Notes under the pieces: generated by a model
Seen by the model: only the letters and a program-made list of their open reading frames with translations
Told to the model about the DNA's origin: nothing
The model's database searches: none
Source: Prevotella sp. AGR2160
GTDB lineage: Bacteria; Bacteroidota; Bacteroidia; Bacteroidales; Bacteroidaceae
DNA: 64,000 bases
Direction: 5' to 3'
Assembly: GCF_000424185.1 (NCBI RefSeq)
Contig: NZ_AUJK01000002.1
Coordinates: 124,001 to 188,000 of the forward strand
In this document: piece after piece, positions 15,378-23,908 of the stretch
Position numbering within the stretch: the first letter of the stretch is position 1
Layout of the letters: the number at the start of each line of letters is the position of its first letter
Translations under genes and position numbers: made by a program

Positions 15378-16851
15378 CGAACGGATTCTCCGTAGGATAA
15401 GGCAGGCTCTTGGGCTGGTTATAGGCAATATCCTGGATACCGAGATAGCGGAAAGCGCTGAAGAGGGCCTTGCCGACATGGGCGAAGGCTACGGCACCAT
15501 GATGCGGATAACGCTTCTCGATGAGCACATGACGGTAGAAGCGGCCCATCTCCGGGATGGCGAAGACGCCGATACCACCGAAGGAGCGTGTCGGCACGTT
15601 GAGCACCTCGCCCTCGGCGATATAGGAGCGCAGGTTGCCCTCGCTGTCACACTGCAGACGGTAGAAGGTGATCTCGCTCGGAGCGATGTCGCCCTCCAGG
15701 GTGCCGCGCGTGAAGTCGGGCTTGCCGCCATTCTCGAGCAGACGGTTCTGGATGAGCTGATACTTGATGGAGCGGTTGGCGCACATCTTGCACGACGGTG
15801 TATTGCCGCAGTGGAAGCCCATGAACGTATCCGTCAACGTGTAAGGATACTTGCCCTTGATATTCTCGTCGTAGATATACTGTGGCACAGAGTTGTTGAT
15901 GTCGAGCAGCGTCACCGTGTCACCGCTGGCGCACATGCCGATATACTCGCTCAGGGCACCATAGATATCGACCTCACAAGCCACGGGGATGCCACGGCTG
16001 ACGAGGCGGCTGTTGACATAACAGGGCTCGAAACCAAACTGACTCGGGAAGGCCGGCCAGCACTTGTCGGCGAAGGCGACATACTTGCGCGAACCCTTAT
16101 GAGCCTCTGCCCAGTCGAGCAGCGTAAGCTCAAACTGTGCCATACGGCGACTCAGATCGGGATAGTATTTACCCTCCCCCATCTCAGCGGCCATATCCTT
16201 GCAGACATCGTCGATGCGCGGGTCATTCTCGTGCTCACGGTAAGCCACGAGGAGGTCAAGCTCTGAATTCTCCTCTATCTCCACGCCAAGTTCATAGAGA
16301 CCCTTGATCGGAGCGTTGCAGGCGAAGAAATCCTGCGGACGGGGACCGAAGGTGATGATCTTCAAACCCTTCAGACCGAGGACGACACGGGCCACGGGGA
16401 TGAAGTCGGCGATCATCTTGGCGATATCCTCTGCCGTACCCACGGGATACTCGGGGATATAGCCCTTCAGATGGCGCATGCCGAGATTGTAGGAGCAGTT
16501 GAGCATACCGCAGTAGGCGTCGCCACGACCGTTGATCATGTCGCCGTCGCCCTCTGCGGCACTGACGAACATGCAAGGACCATGGAATTTCTTGGCGATA
16601 AGCGTCTCCGGCGTCTCTGGGCCGAAGTTGCCGAGGAAGACGACGAGGGCATTGCAACCAGCCTGACGTACTTCCTGGATGGCCTTCTGCATATCTGCCT
16701 CATTCTCTACCGTCGTCTGACAGTCGTAGAGCTCGCCCTTATAGGCTTTGACGATATTCTCACGGCGCTGGGTAGACAGGGCGATAGGGAAACAGTCGCG
16801 GCTGACGGCGATGATACCTAATTTAACTTGTGGAATGTTTGTACTTTGCAT
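15373..16851 (-). CDS. L-fucose/L-arabinose isomerase-family protein
   Basis: A 492-residue enzyme of the L-fucose isomerase superfamily, which interconverts aldoses and ketoses with a divalent metal in the cytoplasm. Seen motifs: VKLGIIAVSRDCFPIALSTQ at the N-terminus, ALVVFLGNFGPE near residue 90, GMLNCSYNLGMRH (residues 113-125), GKYYPDLSRRMAQ, CWPAFPSQFGFEPCYVNSR with the probable active-site region near residue 268, and the paired cysteines HCGNTPSCKMCANRS. It is shorter than E. coli FucI (591) and matches the short family often annotated as fucose isomerase in Bacteroidetes. The exact sugar cannot be read from sequence. It lies upstream of nothing related; galE precedes it on the same strand with a terminator between. 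Confidence 0.75.
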   Translation of the reverse strand: MQSTNIPQVKLGIIAVSRDCFPIALSTQRRENIVKAYKGELYDCQTTVENEADMQKAIQEVRQAGCNALVVFLGNFGPETPETLIAKKFHGPCMFVSAAEGDGDMINGRGDAYCGMLNCSYNLGMRHLKGYIPEYPVGTAEDIAKMIADFIPVARVVLGLKGLKIITFGPRPQDFFACNAPIKGLYELGVEIEENSELDLLVAYREHENDPRIDDVCKDMAAEMGEGKYYPDLSRRMAQFELTLLDWAEAHKGSRKYVAFADKCWPAFPSQFGFEPCYVNSRLVSRGIPVACEVDIYGALSEYIGMCASGDTVTLLDINNSVPQYIYDENIKGKYPYTLTDTFMGFHCGNTPSCKMCANRSIKYQLIQNRLLENGGKPDFTRGTLEGDIAPSEITFYRLQCDSEGNLRSYIAEGEVLNVPTRSFGGIGVFAIPEMGRFYRHVLIEKRYPHHGAVAFAHVGKALFSAFRYLGIQDIAYNQPKSLPYPTENPFA

Positions 16852-16917
16852 AGTTTGTTTTTGTATAAATGTTTTTAGTTTTTATTGATCGTTCAAATAT
16901 CTGTTCGTTTCGAAAAA

Positions 16918-16947
16918 GTTGCCCCTCGGCTCACGCCGAAGGGTAAC
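16918..16947 (-). terminator. galE terminator
   Basis: On the minus strand GTTACCCTTCGGC pairs with GCCGAGGGGCAAC around TGAG, followed by TTTTTCG. Confidence 0.65.
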
Positions 16948-17030
16948 AACAACACAAACACAAAATATAGAGAGCCCCTACCTAGAGGGACATATCTATC
17001 AAAAAATATGAGTTTGACGAACGATGCTTA

Positions 17031-18065
17031 CTACATCACGCCATCCTGGCGCAGCTTCTGCTGCCATTTCCAGGCAGAGCGCAGCACATCGTCGAGCGGT
17101 GTCTCTGCCTTCCAGCCCAACACTTTGTTGGCCTTCGTGCAGTCGCCCCAGATCTTCTCGATATCACCCTCACGGCGCGGACCGTATTTCCAGTTCAGTT
17201 TCACGCCCGTGGCCTTCTCGAAGGTCTCGACGATCTCCAGTGTGGAGTTACCCTTTCCGGTACCGATATTGAAATATTCGATCGGATCGGTATCCTCATC
17301 GAGCACACGGCGCATGGCGGCCACATGGGCCTTGGCGAGATCCACAACATAAATATAGTCGCGGATACAGGTGCCGTCGGGCGTATTATAGTCGTTGCCG
17401 AAGATCGTCAGTTGCTTGCGGATGCCCATAGCCGTCTGCGTGACATAGGGGATGAGGTTGTTGGGCACGCCATTCGGCAGCTCGCCGATGAGCGCGGAGG
17501 GATGGGCACCGATGGGGTTGAAATAGCGGAGGATGATGCTCTTGATGGGAGCGCCGCTATGGATCGTATCGTAGATGATCTGCTCGTTGATCTCCTTCGT
17601 ATTACCATAAGGAGAGGTAGCCTTCTGGTGAGGAGCGTCCTCGGTGACCGGGAGGTTCTCCGGCTTCGGCTGACCATAGACGGTGCAGGAAGAGGAGAAG
17701 ATGATGCCCTTGACATGATACTTCGGCATCAGTTCAAGGAGATTGACAAGGGAGATAATATTATTACGGTAGTAGAGCAGCGGCTTCTGCACGCTCTCCC
17801 CTACTGCCTTGGAAGCGGCAAAATGGATGATGCCGTCGATAGGATACTTAGCAAAAACAGCCTCAGTGGCAGCTTTGTCACGAAGGTCCACCTGTTCGAA
17901 GTCAGGGCGGACGCCCGTGATCTTCTCTATACCATCCAGCACCTCCAGCTTGGAGTTGCTCAGATCATCGATGATGACGACCTTGTAGCCGGCCTCGATC
18001 AGTTCCACTGTGGTATGCGATCCGATGAATCCCGTACCGCCCGTCACCAAAATTGTCTGTTTCAT
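17031..18065 (-). CDS. galE: UDP-glucose 4-epimerase
   Basis: A 344-residue short-chain dehydrogenase-type epimerase that interconverts UDP-glucose and UDP-galactose with bound NAD+. TGGTGFIGSH at residues 8-17 is the NAD-binding loop, the catalytic YxxxK is in TSPYGNTKE (residues 150-158), SSCTVYG supplies the Ser, and NLIPYVTQTAMG and NIGTGKGNSTLEIVE lie in the substrate domain. Length is typical. Its -7 box (TACCTTTG, minus strand, 18108-18115) lies in one arm of a long inverted repeat that ends the Rnf operon. It has its own terminator downstream, so it is probably monocistronic. Confidence 0.94.
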   Translation of the reverse strand: MKQTILVTGGTGFIGSHTTVELIEAGYKVVIIDDLSNSKLEVLDGIEKITGVRPDFEQVDLRDKAATEAVFAKYPIDGIIHFAASKAVGESVQKPLLYYRNNIISLVNLLELMPKYHVKGIIFSSSCTVYGQPKPENLPVTEDAPHQKATSPYGNTKEINEQIIYDTIHSGAPIKSIILRYFNPIGAHPSALIGELPNGVPNNLIPYVTQTAMGIRKQLTIFGNDYNTPDGTCIRDYIYVVDLAKAHVAAMRRVLDEDTDPIEYFNIGTGKGNSTLEIVETFEKATGVKLNWKYGPRREGDIEKIWGDCTKANKVLGWKAETPLDDVLRSAWKWQQKLRQDGVM

Positions 18066-18102
18066 TTGCTCGTTTGTTTGGTTTTATGGTTTATATAATA
18101 AC

Positions 18103-18149
18103 AAAGGCAAAGGTACACAATTTTTATCAAACTGTGTATCTTTGCCTTT
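18103..18149. terminator. Rnf operon terminator that overlaps the galE promoter
   Basis: AAAGGCAAAGGTACACA (18103-18119) and TGTGTATCTTTGCCTTT (18133-18149) pair over 17 positions with one mismatch or wobble. On the minus strand the stem is followed by a T-rich stretch, which fits termination after rnfA. The arms contain -7 consensus boxes on opposite strands: TACCTTTG for galE (minus, 18108-18115) and TATCTTTG (plus, 18137-18144). Confidence 0.6.
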
Positions 18150-18169
18150 TAAAAATTATTAAATATAAG

Positions 18170-18212
18170 CTAGGACGGGGCCACAACAGGGTGGGCACCT
18201 ACAAATGGATCG
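18170..18212. repeat. Module B repeat
   Basis: GGACGGGGCCACAACAGGGT followed by GGGCACCTACAAATGGATCG. It matches the copies at 4828 and 56157 including the CACCTACAAA(A/T/G)GGATC right end, and abuts the end of rnfA. Confidence 0.7.
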
Positions 18213-18215
18213 ATA

Positions 18216-18815
18216 TTACAACCCGAACAACGTCTTCAGGCCGCCCTCCAGGCCGCTGAAGCCCATGAAGGCCAGCGAGAGCAGTCCGGCGGTGACGAGC
18301 ACGATGGCCATGCCCTGCATACCCTTCGGGATCTTCACCAGACTCTGCTGCTCGCGGATACCGGCGAAGATTACCAGGGCCAGGGCGAAGCCGATGGCCG
18401 TGGAGAAGGCGTAGACGACGCTCTCCAACAACGTGAAGTCCTTCTGGATGACAAGGATGGCAACGCCAAGCACGGCACAGTTGGTCGTGATCAGTGGCAG
18501 AAAGATGCCCAGGGCCTGATAGAGCGACGGCGACACCTTCTTCAGGATGATCTCCACCATCTGCACAAGGGCGGCTATGACGAGGATGAAGGCCAGCGTC
18601 TGCAGATACTGCAGGCCGAAGGGGTCGAGCACGTATTTCTGTACGAGCCAGGTGACGATAGTGGAGAGCGTGAGCACGAAGGTCACGGCAGCGCCCATGC
18701 CCAGCGACGTCTCTATCTTCTTCGATACGCCCAGGAAAGGACAGATACCGAGGAACTGAGACAGCACGATATTGTTGACGAATATCGCGGATATAAAGAT
18801 TAACAGATACTCCAT
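18216..18815 (-). CDS. rnfA: Rnf complex subunit RnfA
   Basis: A 199-residue integral membrane subunit of the ion-translocating ferredoxin:NAD+ oxidoreductase. Six hydrophobic segments are visible, with FVNNIVLSQFLGICPFLGVS near residue 12 and the paired TTNCAVLGVAIL motif near residue 110 that carries the membrane-embedded Cys pair shared with RnfE. Last gene of the rseC-rnfBCDGEA operon. The 85-base gap to rnfE is unusually large for this operon and contains a GC-rich hairpin. Confidence 0.93.
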   Translation of the reverse strand: MEYLLIFISAIFVNNIVLSQFLGICPFLGVSKKIETSLGMGAAVTFVLTLSTIVTWLVQKYVLDPFGLQYLQTLAFILVIAALVQMVEIILKKVSPSLYQALGIFLPLITTNCAVLGVAILVIQKDFTLLESVVYAFSTAIGFALALVIFAGIREQQSLVKIPKGMQGMAIVLVTAGLLSLAFMGFSGLEGGLKTLFGL

Positions 18816-18854
18816 TGTTTATGATGTTTTCGTTTAATGGCTTGCCGTCAGGTG

Positions 18855-18875
18855 CTTGCGCTTTGCAAGCGCAAG
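18855..18875 (-). other. Hairpin between rnfE and rnfA
   Basis: CTTGCGC (18855-18861) and GCGCAAG (18869-18875) form a 7-bp stem in the only sizeable gap of the operon. No T run follows, so it is more likely an mRNA processing or stability element than a terminator. Confidence 0.45.
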
Positions 18876-18900
18876 ACCCCACGATGGCGCGCCCTTTTCT

Positions 18901-19485
18901 TTACTTTTTTACTTTTCCAAATATCGCCACGAGGTAGCCCAGTGTGAGGAAGGCACCGGGAGGCAAAATGAAGAGCAGGATATTCGTCGTCTCCGGGAGC
19001 AAATGGATGCCGAAGACACTGCCGGCACCAAGGAGCTCACGCACGCTGCCCAACAACGTCAGGGCCAGGGCAAAGCCGAGGCCTACGCCGAGGCCATCGA
19101 AGAGGCTCTCCACGGGTGTATGCTTACAGGCGAAGCTCTCCGCACGACCGAGGATGATACAGTTCACCACGATCAGCGGGATATAAACACCCAGCGCCTT
19201 GTTGATGGAGTCGGGCGCGTAAGCACTCATGAACATCTGCAGTACCGTCACGAAGGCAGCGATGACAACGATGAACACGGGGATACGCACCATGTCGGGC
19301 GTGATCTTCTTGATCAGGGAGATGACGAAGTTCGTACAGATCAATACGGCCATCGTGGCCAGACCCATCGACATGCCGTTGATGGCACTCGTCGTCGTGG
19401 CCAATGTCGGACACATACCGAGGAAGAGCACGAAGGTTGGGTTCTCCTTGATGAGTCCGTTGAGAAATATTTTGATATTATGCAT
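18901..19485 (-). CDS. rnfE: Rnf complex subunit RnfE
   Basis: A 194-residue integral membrane subunit homologous to RnfA. NPTFVLFLGMCPTLATTTSA near residue 15 and IPLIVVNCIILGRAESFA near residue 105 contain the conserved cysteines thought to bind a shared iron-sulfur cluster in the membrane. Six hydrophobic segments. It starts 32 bases after rnfG. Confidence 0.93.
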   Translation of the reverse strand: MHNIKIFLNGLIKENPTFVLFLGMCPTLATTTSAINGMSMGLATMAVLICTNFVISLIKKITPDMVRIPVFIVVIAAFVTVLQMFMSAYAPDSINKALGVYIPLIVVNCIILGRAESFACKHTPVESLFDGLGVGLGFALALTLLGSVRELLGAGSVFGIHLLPETTNILLFILPPGAFLTLGYLVAIFGKVKK

Positions 19486-19517
19486 AATGCTTCTGTCTTT
19501 TAGTGATTCATCGGGAG

Positions 19518-20141
19518 TTACTCCTTCTCATGTTTACTGGCGCCGCTCTCCGCGTCAACGCTGTTTTGGGCATAGACGTCATAAGCCTGGTTGACAGCCT
19601 TGAGGAAGGCACGGCTCGTGATCGTTGAGGCCGTGATGGCATCAACCTGACCACCGTCTTTCTTCACCGTCAGTGCGCCATCCTTCGGACTCATGCCGAT
19701 GATGTTGCCCTTGCCGCCTTTCTGGAACCACTGCGCGGCCTTCATGCCGAGGCCCGGCGTCTCCGAGCTCTGCAGGATGGTATAACCGAGGATACGGCCG
19801 TCGGGGTTGAAGCCGACGAGGACCTTTAGATCACCGCCGAAACCCTGCGTCGTACTCTCCACGGCAGCGCCGAGGGCCTTGCCGCTGTTGTCGGTGGCCT
19901 CATGGATGACGAACACGGCGGGCTTGCCCTCGAGGGTCAGGTTGACCGTCTTCGGCTCCTTCACCTGGAGCTGGCTCGTGCCCATGACTTCCTTGATGCC
20001 CTCAGCCAGCGTCTTCTCCGCCTTGGCGGCAATGGCATCCTCCGTGATGTGGTTGACCCACGCCAGGACGGCACCGATGACCACGGCGAAGCCGACGAGG
20101 ACGAGGACCATGTTGGATAATGATGATTTCAGTTTTTCCAT
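19518..20141 (-). CDS. rnfG: Rnf complex FMN-binding subunit RnfG
   Basis: A 207-residue subunit with one N-terminal membrane anchor (about residues 10-28) and an extracytoplasmic FMN-binding domain. GYTILQSSETPGLGMKA near residue 120 is the family motif. DAITASTITS near residue 175 is the flavinylation site; ApbE would attach FMN through a phosphoester to the threonine. The C-terminal tail is charged and likely disordered (SVDAESGASKHEKE). The apbE gene that could modify it lies at 62826 in this window. Confidence 0.93.
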   Translation of the reverse strand: MEKLKSSLSNMVLVLVGFAVVIGAVLAWVNHITEDAIAAKAEKTLAEGIKEVMGTSQLQVKEPKTVNLTLEGKPAVFVIHEATDNSGKALGAAVESTTQGFGGDLKVLVGFNPDGRILGYTILQSSETPGLGMKAAQWFQKGGKGNIIGMSPKDGALTVKKDGGQVDAITASTITSRAFLKAVNQAYDVYAQNSVDAESGASKHEKE

Positions 20142-20153
20142 ACTTCTTCCTCC

Positions 20154-21152
20154 TTATTTCTTCGCCGGTTTCTCACCATAGCGTTTGGGTTTGACATAAT
20201 TATTGATCAACGGCGTGAAAGCGTTCATGATCAGGATGGCGAACGACATGCCCTCGGGGTAGCTGCCCCAGTCGCGGATGACGACGGTCAGAAAACCGAT
20301 GGCGATGCCATAGATCAGCTGACCGCGGTGGGTCATCGGCGAGGTGACATAGTCGGTAGCCATGAAGATGGCGCCGAGCATCAGACCACCACTGAAGATG
20401 ACGTCAAACGGATTGGCGTAGACGGGGTTGGCCAGATGCAGCAGACCGCTGAAAACGAACACCGTTAGGATGATCGACACGGGGATATGCCACGTGATGA
20501 TCTTCTTCCACAACAGATAAGCCAGACCGAGGAGCAGCGCCAGGGCGCAGACCTCACCGAGGGAGCCCATGCCACCGTTGGGATTGGAGCCCAGGAGCAG
20601 CTGCAGCGCGCTCGGCAGTTTGTCGAGCACCGTAGCGTCGCCGGTCTTGATGGCCACCTTCATCAGCGACAACGGCGTAGCGCCCGTCGTAGCGTCGAGG
20701 TAGCTCGTCAGTTGTCCGGGCACGGGCCAGCTCGTCATCTGCGCGGGGAAGGAGACGAGGAGGAAGCAACGGCCGACAAGGGCAGGGTTGAAGGGGTTAT
20801 GGCCAAGGCCGCCGAAGGTCATCTTGCCGATACCGATGGCCACGAGGGCACCGATGATGATGATCCACAGCGACAGGTTGCTCGGCAGGTTCATGCCGAG
20901 CAGCAAGCCCGTGACCATCGCGGAGCCGTCGGTGAGCGTCGGCTCCACTTTCAACAGATATTTCGAGATAGCCCACTCAAAGAAGACACAGGAGGCCACG
21001 CTCGTCAGCAGGACGACGGCGGAGCCGAGACCGAAATAGAAGAGGCTGACAAGCACTGCCGGCACGAGGGCGATGAGTACGCCGTACATATTCTTCTCCA
21101 CGGTCTCCGTGCCATGGGCATGGGGTGATAAGGATACGATTAACTTTTCCAT
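20154..21152 (-). CDS. rnfD: Rnf complex subunit RnfD
   Basis: A 332-residue membrane subunit with about ten hydrophobic segments and a second covalent FMN site. The start is MEKLIVSLSPHAHGTETVEK at 21152, 7 bases after rnfC; the open frame extends 19 codons upstream but that part is basic and overlaps rnfC. Motifs: TDGSAMVTGLLLGMNLP near residue 78, GGLGHNPFNPALVGR near residue 115, and LDATTGATPLS near residue 155, in which the threonine of the S/T-G-A-T segment is the expected flavinylation site. FMATDYVTSPMTHRGQ near residue 265 is also conserved. Confidence 0.93.
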   Translation of the reverse strand: MEKLIVSLSPHAHGTETVEKNMYGVLIALVPAVLVSLFYFGLGSAVVLLTSVASCVFFEWAISKYLLKVEPTLTDGSAMVTGLLLGMNLPSNLSLWIIIIGALVAIGIGKMTFGGLGHNPFNPALVGRCFLLVSFPAQMTSWPVPGQLTSYLDATTGATPLSLMKVAIKTGDATVLDKLPSALQLLLGSNPNGGMGSLGEVCALALLLGLAYLLWKKIITWHIPVSIILTVFVFSGLLHLANPVYANPFDVIFSGGLMLGAIFMATDYVTSPMTHRGQLIYGIAIGFLTVVIRDWGSYPEGMSFAILIMNAFTPLINNYVKPKRYGEKPAKK

Positions 21153-21159
21153 TTTTGCT

Positions 21160-22545
21160 TTATTTCTTTTCTGCTTTCGCCGCTGCTGCCGCCTTGGCTT
21201 TGGCGGCACGGCCTTTGATAATGCCCATCACGACACCCTTGCCCTGGAGGATATTATCCAGGATCGGACGGTGGGAAGGACAGGTGAACTGACAAGAGCC
21301 ACAGCTGATGCAGCTCGTCACGTCTTCTTTCTCCAGACGGTCGTACTGCTTGAAGGCGGAGAGTGTGGCCAGAAGATAAGGCTCGAGGCCCATCGGACAG
21401 GCATCGACGCACTTGCCGCAGCGAATACACGGCTGCACGGCCTTGCGGTGGGCGTCGGCGCCCGTGAGGACGGTGATGGAGTTGGTGCCCTTGCAGACGG
21501 GGACATCGAGACTCATCACACTCTTACCCATCATCGGACCACCGGCGAGGACCTTGTTGTCGCCCTCGGGGAGTCCGCCGCAGGCGTCGATGAGCTGACG
21601 GAAAGGCGTGCCCATGCGGACGAGGAAGTTGCCGGGGTGAGCGATCTGCTTGCCCGTGACCGTCGTATAGCGCTCAAAGAGGGGCTTATGCTTCATCACG
21701 GCCTGATAGACAGCATAGGCCGTGCCCACATTCTGCACGATGGCGCCGACATTGACGGGGATAGCGGGAGGCGCAGGCACCTGACGGCCGATGACGGCAT
21801 CGACGAGTTGCTTCTCACCGCCCTGCGGATATTTCTGCTTCAGGGGCACAATGGTCACGCGCTCATCATTCTTGGCAAGGTCGGTGAGCAGGGCAATGGC
21901 CTTCGGCTTATTCTCCTCGATGCCGATATAGCCGCGGTTGACCTTGGCGGCTTTCATCAACAGGTCGAGACCGACGAGGATCTCACGGCCATGCTCCATC
22001 ATCAGGCGGTAGTCGCTCGTGATATAAGGCTCACACTCCACGCCGTTGAGAATCACACACTCGGCCTTGCAGCCGGGAGGCGGACAGAGTTTGATGAAGG
22101 TCGGGAAACCAGCACCGCCCATACCGGTCACGCCGGCAGTCTTGATGCGGTTGACGATCTCCTCAGGTGTCAGCTCGGGATGCTTGTCGAGGATCTCCAG
22201 GGTTTCACTGCGGTCAATGCTCTCTTCCCACTCATCGCCTTCCACCTTCACGATAATGACCGGCTTGCGGTAGCCCGTGGCGTCAATACTCGTATCGATC
22301 TTCTCCACCGTGCCCGACACGGAGCTGTAGATGGGTGCCGACACGAAGCCACCGGCCTCGGCAAGGAGCGTGCCCACCTTCACCTTGTCGCCACGCTGGA
22401 CGACGGGCTTGGCAGGAGCGCCGATATGCTGACTCAGGGGGAAGATGGCTTTCTCGGGCAGAGCGGCGGGGACCGTGGCGATCTCTGCCGTCAACTTATT
22501 CTCTTCGGGGTGGACACCGCCGATTCTAAATGTATGTAGTCTCAT
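21160..22545 (-). CDS. rnfC: Rnf complex NADH-side subunit RnfC
   Basis: A 461-residue soluble subunit that binds FMN and NAD(H) and carries two [4Fe-4S] clusters. MRLHTFRIGGVHP opens the protein, GAPAKPVVQRGDKVKVG (near residue 45) is the lipoyl-like domain, GMGGAGFPTFIK (about residues 147-158) with a following glycine-rich loop is the nucleotide-binding part, and the clusters are CIRCGKCVDACP and CISCGSCQFTCP in the last third. The C-terminus is alanine/lysine rich. It overlaps rnfB by 4 bases (ATGA), so translation is coupled. Confidence 0.95.
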   Translation of the reverse strand: MRLHTFRIGGVHPEENKLTAEIATVPAALPEKAIFPLSQHIGAPAKPVVQRGDKVKVGTLLAEAGGFVSAPIYSSVSGTVEKIDTSIDATGYRKPVIIVKVEGDEWEESIDRSETLEILDKHPELTPEEIVNRIKTAGVTGMGGAGFPTFIKLCPPPGCKAECVILNGVECEPYITSDYRLMMEHGREILVGLDLLMKAAKVNRGYIGIEENKPKAIALLTDLAKNDERVTIVPLKQKYPQGGEKQLVDAVIGRQVPAPPAIPVNVGAIVQNVGTAYAVYQAVMKHKPLFERYTTVTGKQIAHPGNFLVRMGTPFRQLIDACGGLPEGDNKVLAGGPMMGKSVMSLDVPVCKGTNSITVLTGADAHRKAVQPCIRCGKCVDACPMGLEPYLLATLSAFKQYDRLEKEDVTSCISCGSCQFTCPSHRPILDNILQGKGVVMGIIKGRAAKAKAAAAAKAEKK

Positions 22546-23444
22546 GCTTTTACCTCCTCTTTCTTAGGTTCTTCTGCTGGCGACTTTTCAACGGGTGATG
22601 CTGCTACCGGTTTCTTCCGCTCGGGGAAGTTGACTTTCGTCATGGCGCCCGTCGGACAGGCATCAACACATTTCGTACACAACCGGCATTTCGTGAAGTC
22701 GACATACGCCAGGTTATTCTCCAGCGTGATGGCATCAAACTGGCAGACCTTGACGCACTTGCCACAGCCGATGCAAGCAGCCTGACAAGCCTTGCGGGCT
22801 ACGGCGCCCTTGTCTTTGTTGACACAACGGACATAGACACGACGATTTCTCGGCCCTTTCTTGCGAAGCTCAATGATATGCCGCGGACAAGCCTTGACGC
22901 AGGCGCCACAACTCGTACACTTCTCTTCATCGACCTCCGGCAGACCGGTCTCGGGATTCATGTGGATGGCATCGAAGGCGCAGGCACGCACACAGTCGCC
23001 GCAGCCCAGACAGCCATAGCCGCAACCGGTCTCACCGGCACTCGTGGCATTCATGGCCGCACACGTGCGCAGACCATCGTACTCCGCCGTGCGAGGGCGC
23101 AACTCACAGGTACCATTACAACGGACAACGGCCACAAGGGGCTCGGCATGACCCGCTGCCATACCGAGAAGGTCGGCAATGGGCGTCATCACACTGTCGC
23201 CGCCAACGGGACAGCGCAGTCCGTCAACACTTCCCGCATCAGCGCCCTTCACGAGGGCTGCCGCCATGCCACTGCAACCGGCAAAGCCACAGCCGCCACA
23301 GTTGGCTCCGGGCAGGATCTCCGTGACCTGACCGATGCGAGGATCTTCTTTCACGGCAAACTTCCGGGAGACGAAATAGAGCACGAGCGCCGCGATGAGC
23401 GCGATGGCTCCCAGAACGAGTACCGCTGTTAAAATAAATTCCAT
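22542..23444 (-). CDS. rnfB: Rnf complex ferredoxin subunit RnfB
   Basis: A 300-residue electron-entry subunit that accepts electrons from ferredoxin. Residues 4-27 form the membrane anchor. GANCGGCGFAGCSGMA near residue 48 binds the first [4Fe-4S] cluster. Four further ferredoxin-type motifs follow: CLGCGDCVRACAFDAI, CTSCGACVKACPRHII, CIGCGKCVKVCQFDAI and CRLCTKCVDACPTGAM. Five or more clusters is the larger Bacteroidetes-type RnfB. The Pro/Glu/Lys-rich tail is probably flexible. It follows the rseC-like gene by 5 bases. Confidence 0.95.
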   Translation of the reverse strand: MEFILTAVLVLGAIALIAALVLYFVSRKFAVKEDPRIGQVTEILPGANCGGCGFAGCSGMAAALVKGADAGSVDGLRCPVGGDSVMTPIADLLGMAAGHAEPLVAVVRCNGTCELRPRTAEYDGLRTCAAMNATSAGETGCGYGCLGCGDCVRACAFDAIHMNPETGLPEVDEEKCTSCGACVKACPRHIIELRKKGPRNRRVYVRCVNKDKGAVARKACQAACIGCGKCVKVCQFDAITLENNLAYVDFTKCRLCTKCVDACPTGAMTKVNFPERKKPVAASPVEKSPAEEPKKEEVKA

Positions 23445-23449
23445 AATAT

Positions 23450-23728
23450 TTAGTTTTTAGATTTTTCGATCAGACATTTCCGCCTGTCAAGGATATGGAG
23501 TATAATATAATAAGGTATAAGAGAGGCAAGGGAGGCCAAAGCGCCTGCCGCCTCATCACCCGTGAGCACAATGACGGCGACGAGCACCGCCACGACCAAA
23601 AGGAAGGGCACCACGTAAGCCAGTATAATAGCACGAGGCTGCATCGGACCTTCACGGTTGATATGGCATCGCGAAGATAGTTGACACCCCTGGCAATCGG
23701 GGGCTTCTATATTTTGCTGTTTATTCAT
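23450..23728 (-). CDS. Shortened RseC/MucC-like membrane protein heading the Rnf operon
   Basis: A 92-residue protein. In Bacteroidetes the Rnf operon usually starts with an RseC-type gene of about 140 residues. Here the Cys motif (C12-x2-C15-x5-C21) is followed within 8 residues by the two membrane segments (about 33-53 and 60-78, ending LASLIPYYIILHILDRRK). The intervening beta-rich domain expected in RseC is missing. A role in maturing or reducing iron-sulfur or redox centres of the complex is inferred from context. Its promoter is TATCTTTG on the minus strand at 23780-23787, which drives the whole operon. Confidence 0.65.
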   Translation of the reverse strand: MNKQQNIEAPDCQGCQLSSRCHINREGPMQPRAIILAYVVPFLLVVAVLVAVIVLTGDEAAGALASLASLIPYYIILHILDRRKCLIEKSKN

Positions 23729-23779
23729 CGTTTAAGTATCTTGCTACTTCAGTGACAGATTTCTTGTTGTTTTGCAATG

Positions 23780-23787
23780 CAAAGATA
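23780..23787 (-). promoter_or_regulatory. -7 element of the rseC-rnfBCDGEA operon
   Basis: TATCTTTG on the minus strand, about 52 bases upstream of the first gene. The divergent gene at 23909 has its own TATCTTTG at 23873-23880. Confidence 0.6.
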
Positions 23788-23872
23788 GCAATATAATCAG
23801 AAACAAACAAGAAAAAATCGCATTTTCACGAAAAAAGATTACGTAAACGTTTTCTGAAAAGATTATTTTTAC

Positions 23873-23880
23873 TATCTTTG
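23873..23880 (+). promoter_or_regulatory. -7 element of the acidic hypothetical gene
   Basis: TATCTTTG on the plus strand, 29 bases upstream of ATG 23909. Confidence 0.6.
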
Positions 23881-23908
23881 CAAAAAGTAAAATCAACCTA
23901 ATGAGCCT

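Noticed and set aside
21073..22539. A 488-codon frame opposite rnfC
   Set aside because: Antisense shadow of a C-ending codon pattern; the product lacks any fold and rnfC on the other strand is certain. The same holds for long antisense frames over htpG, aspS, thrA and the M6 peptidase gene.
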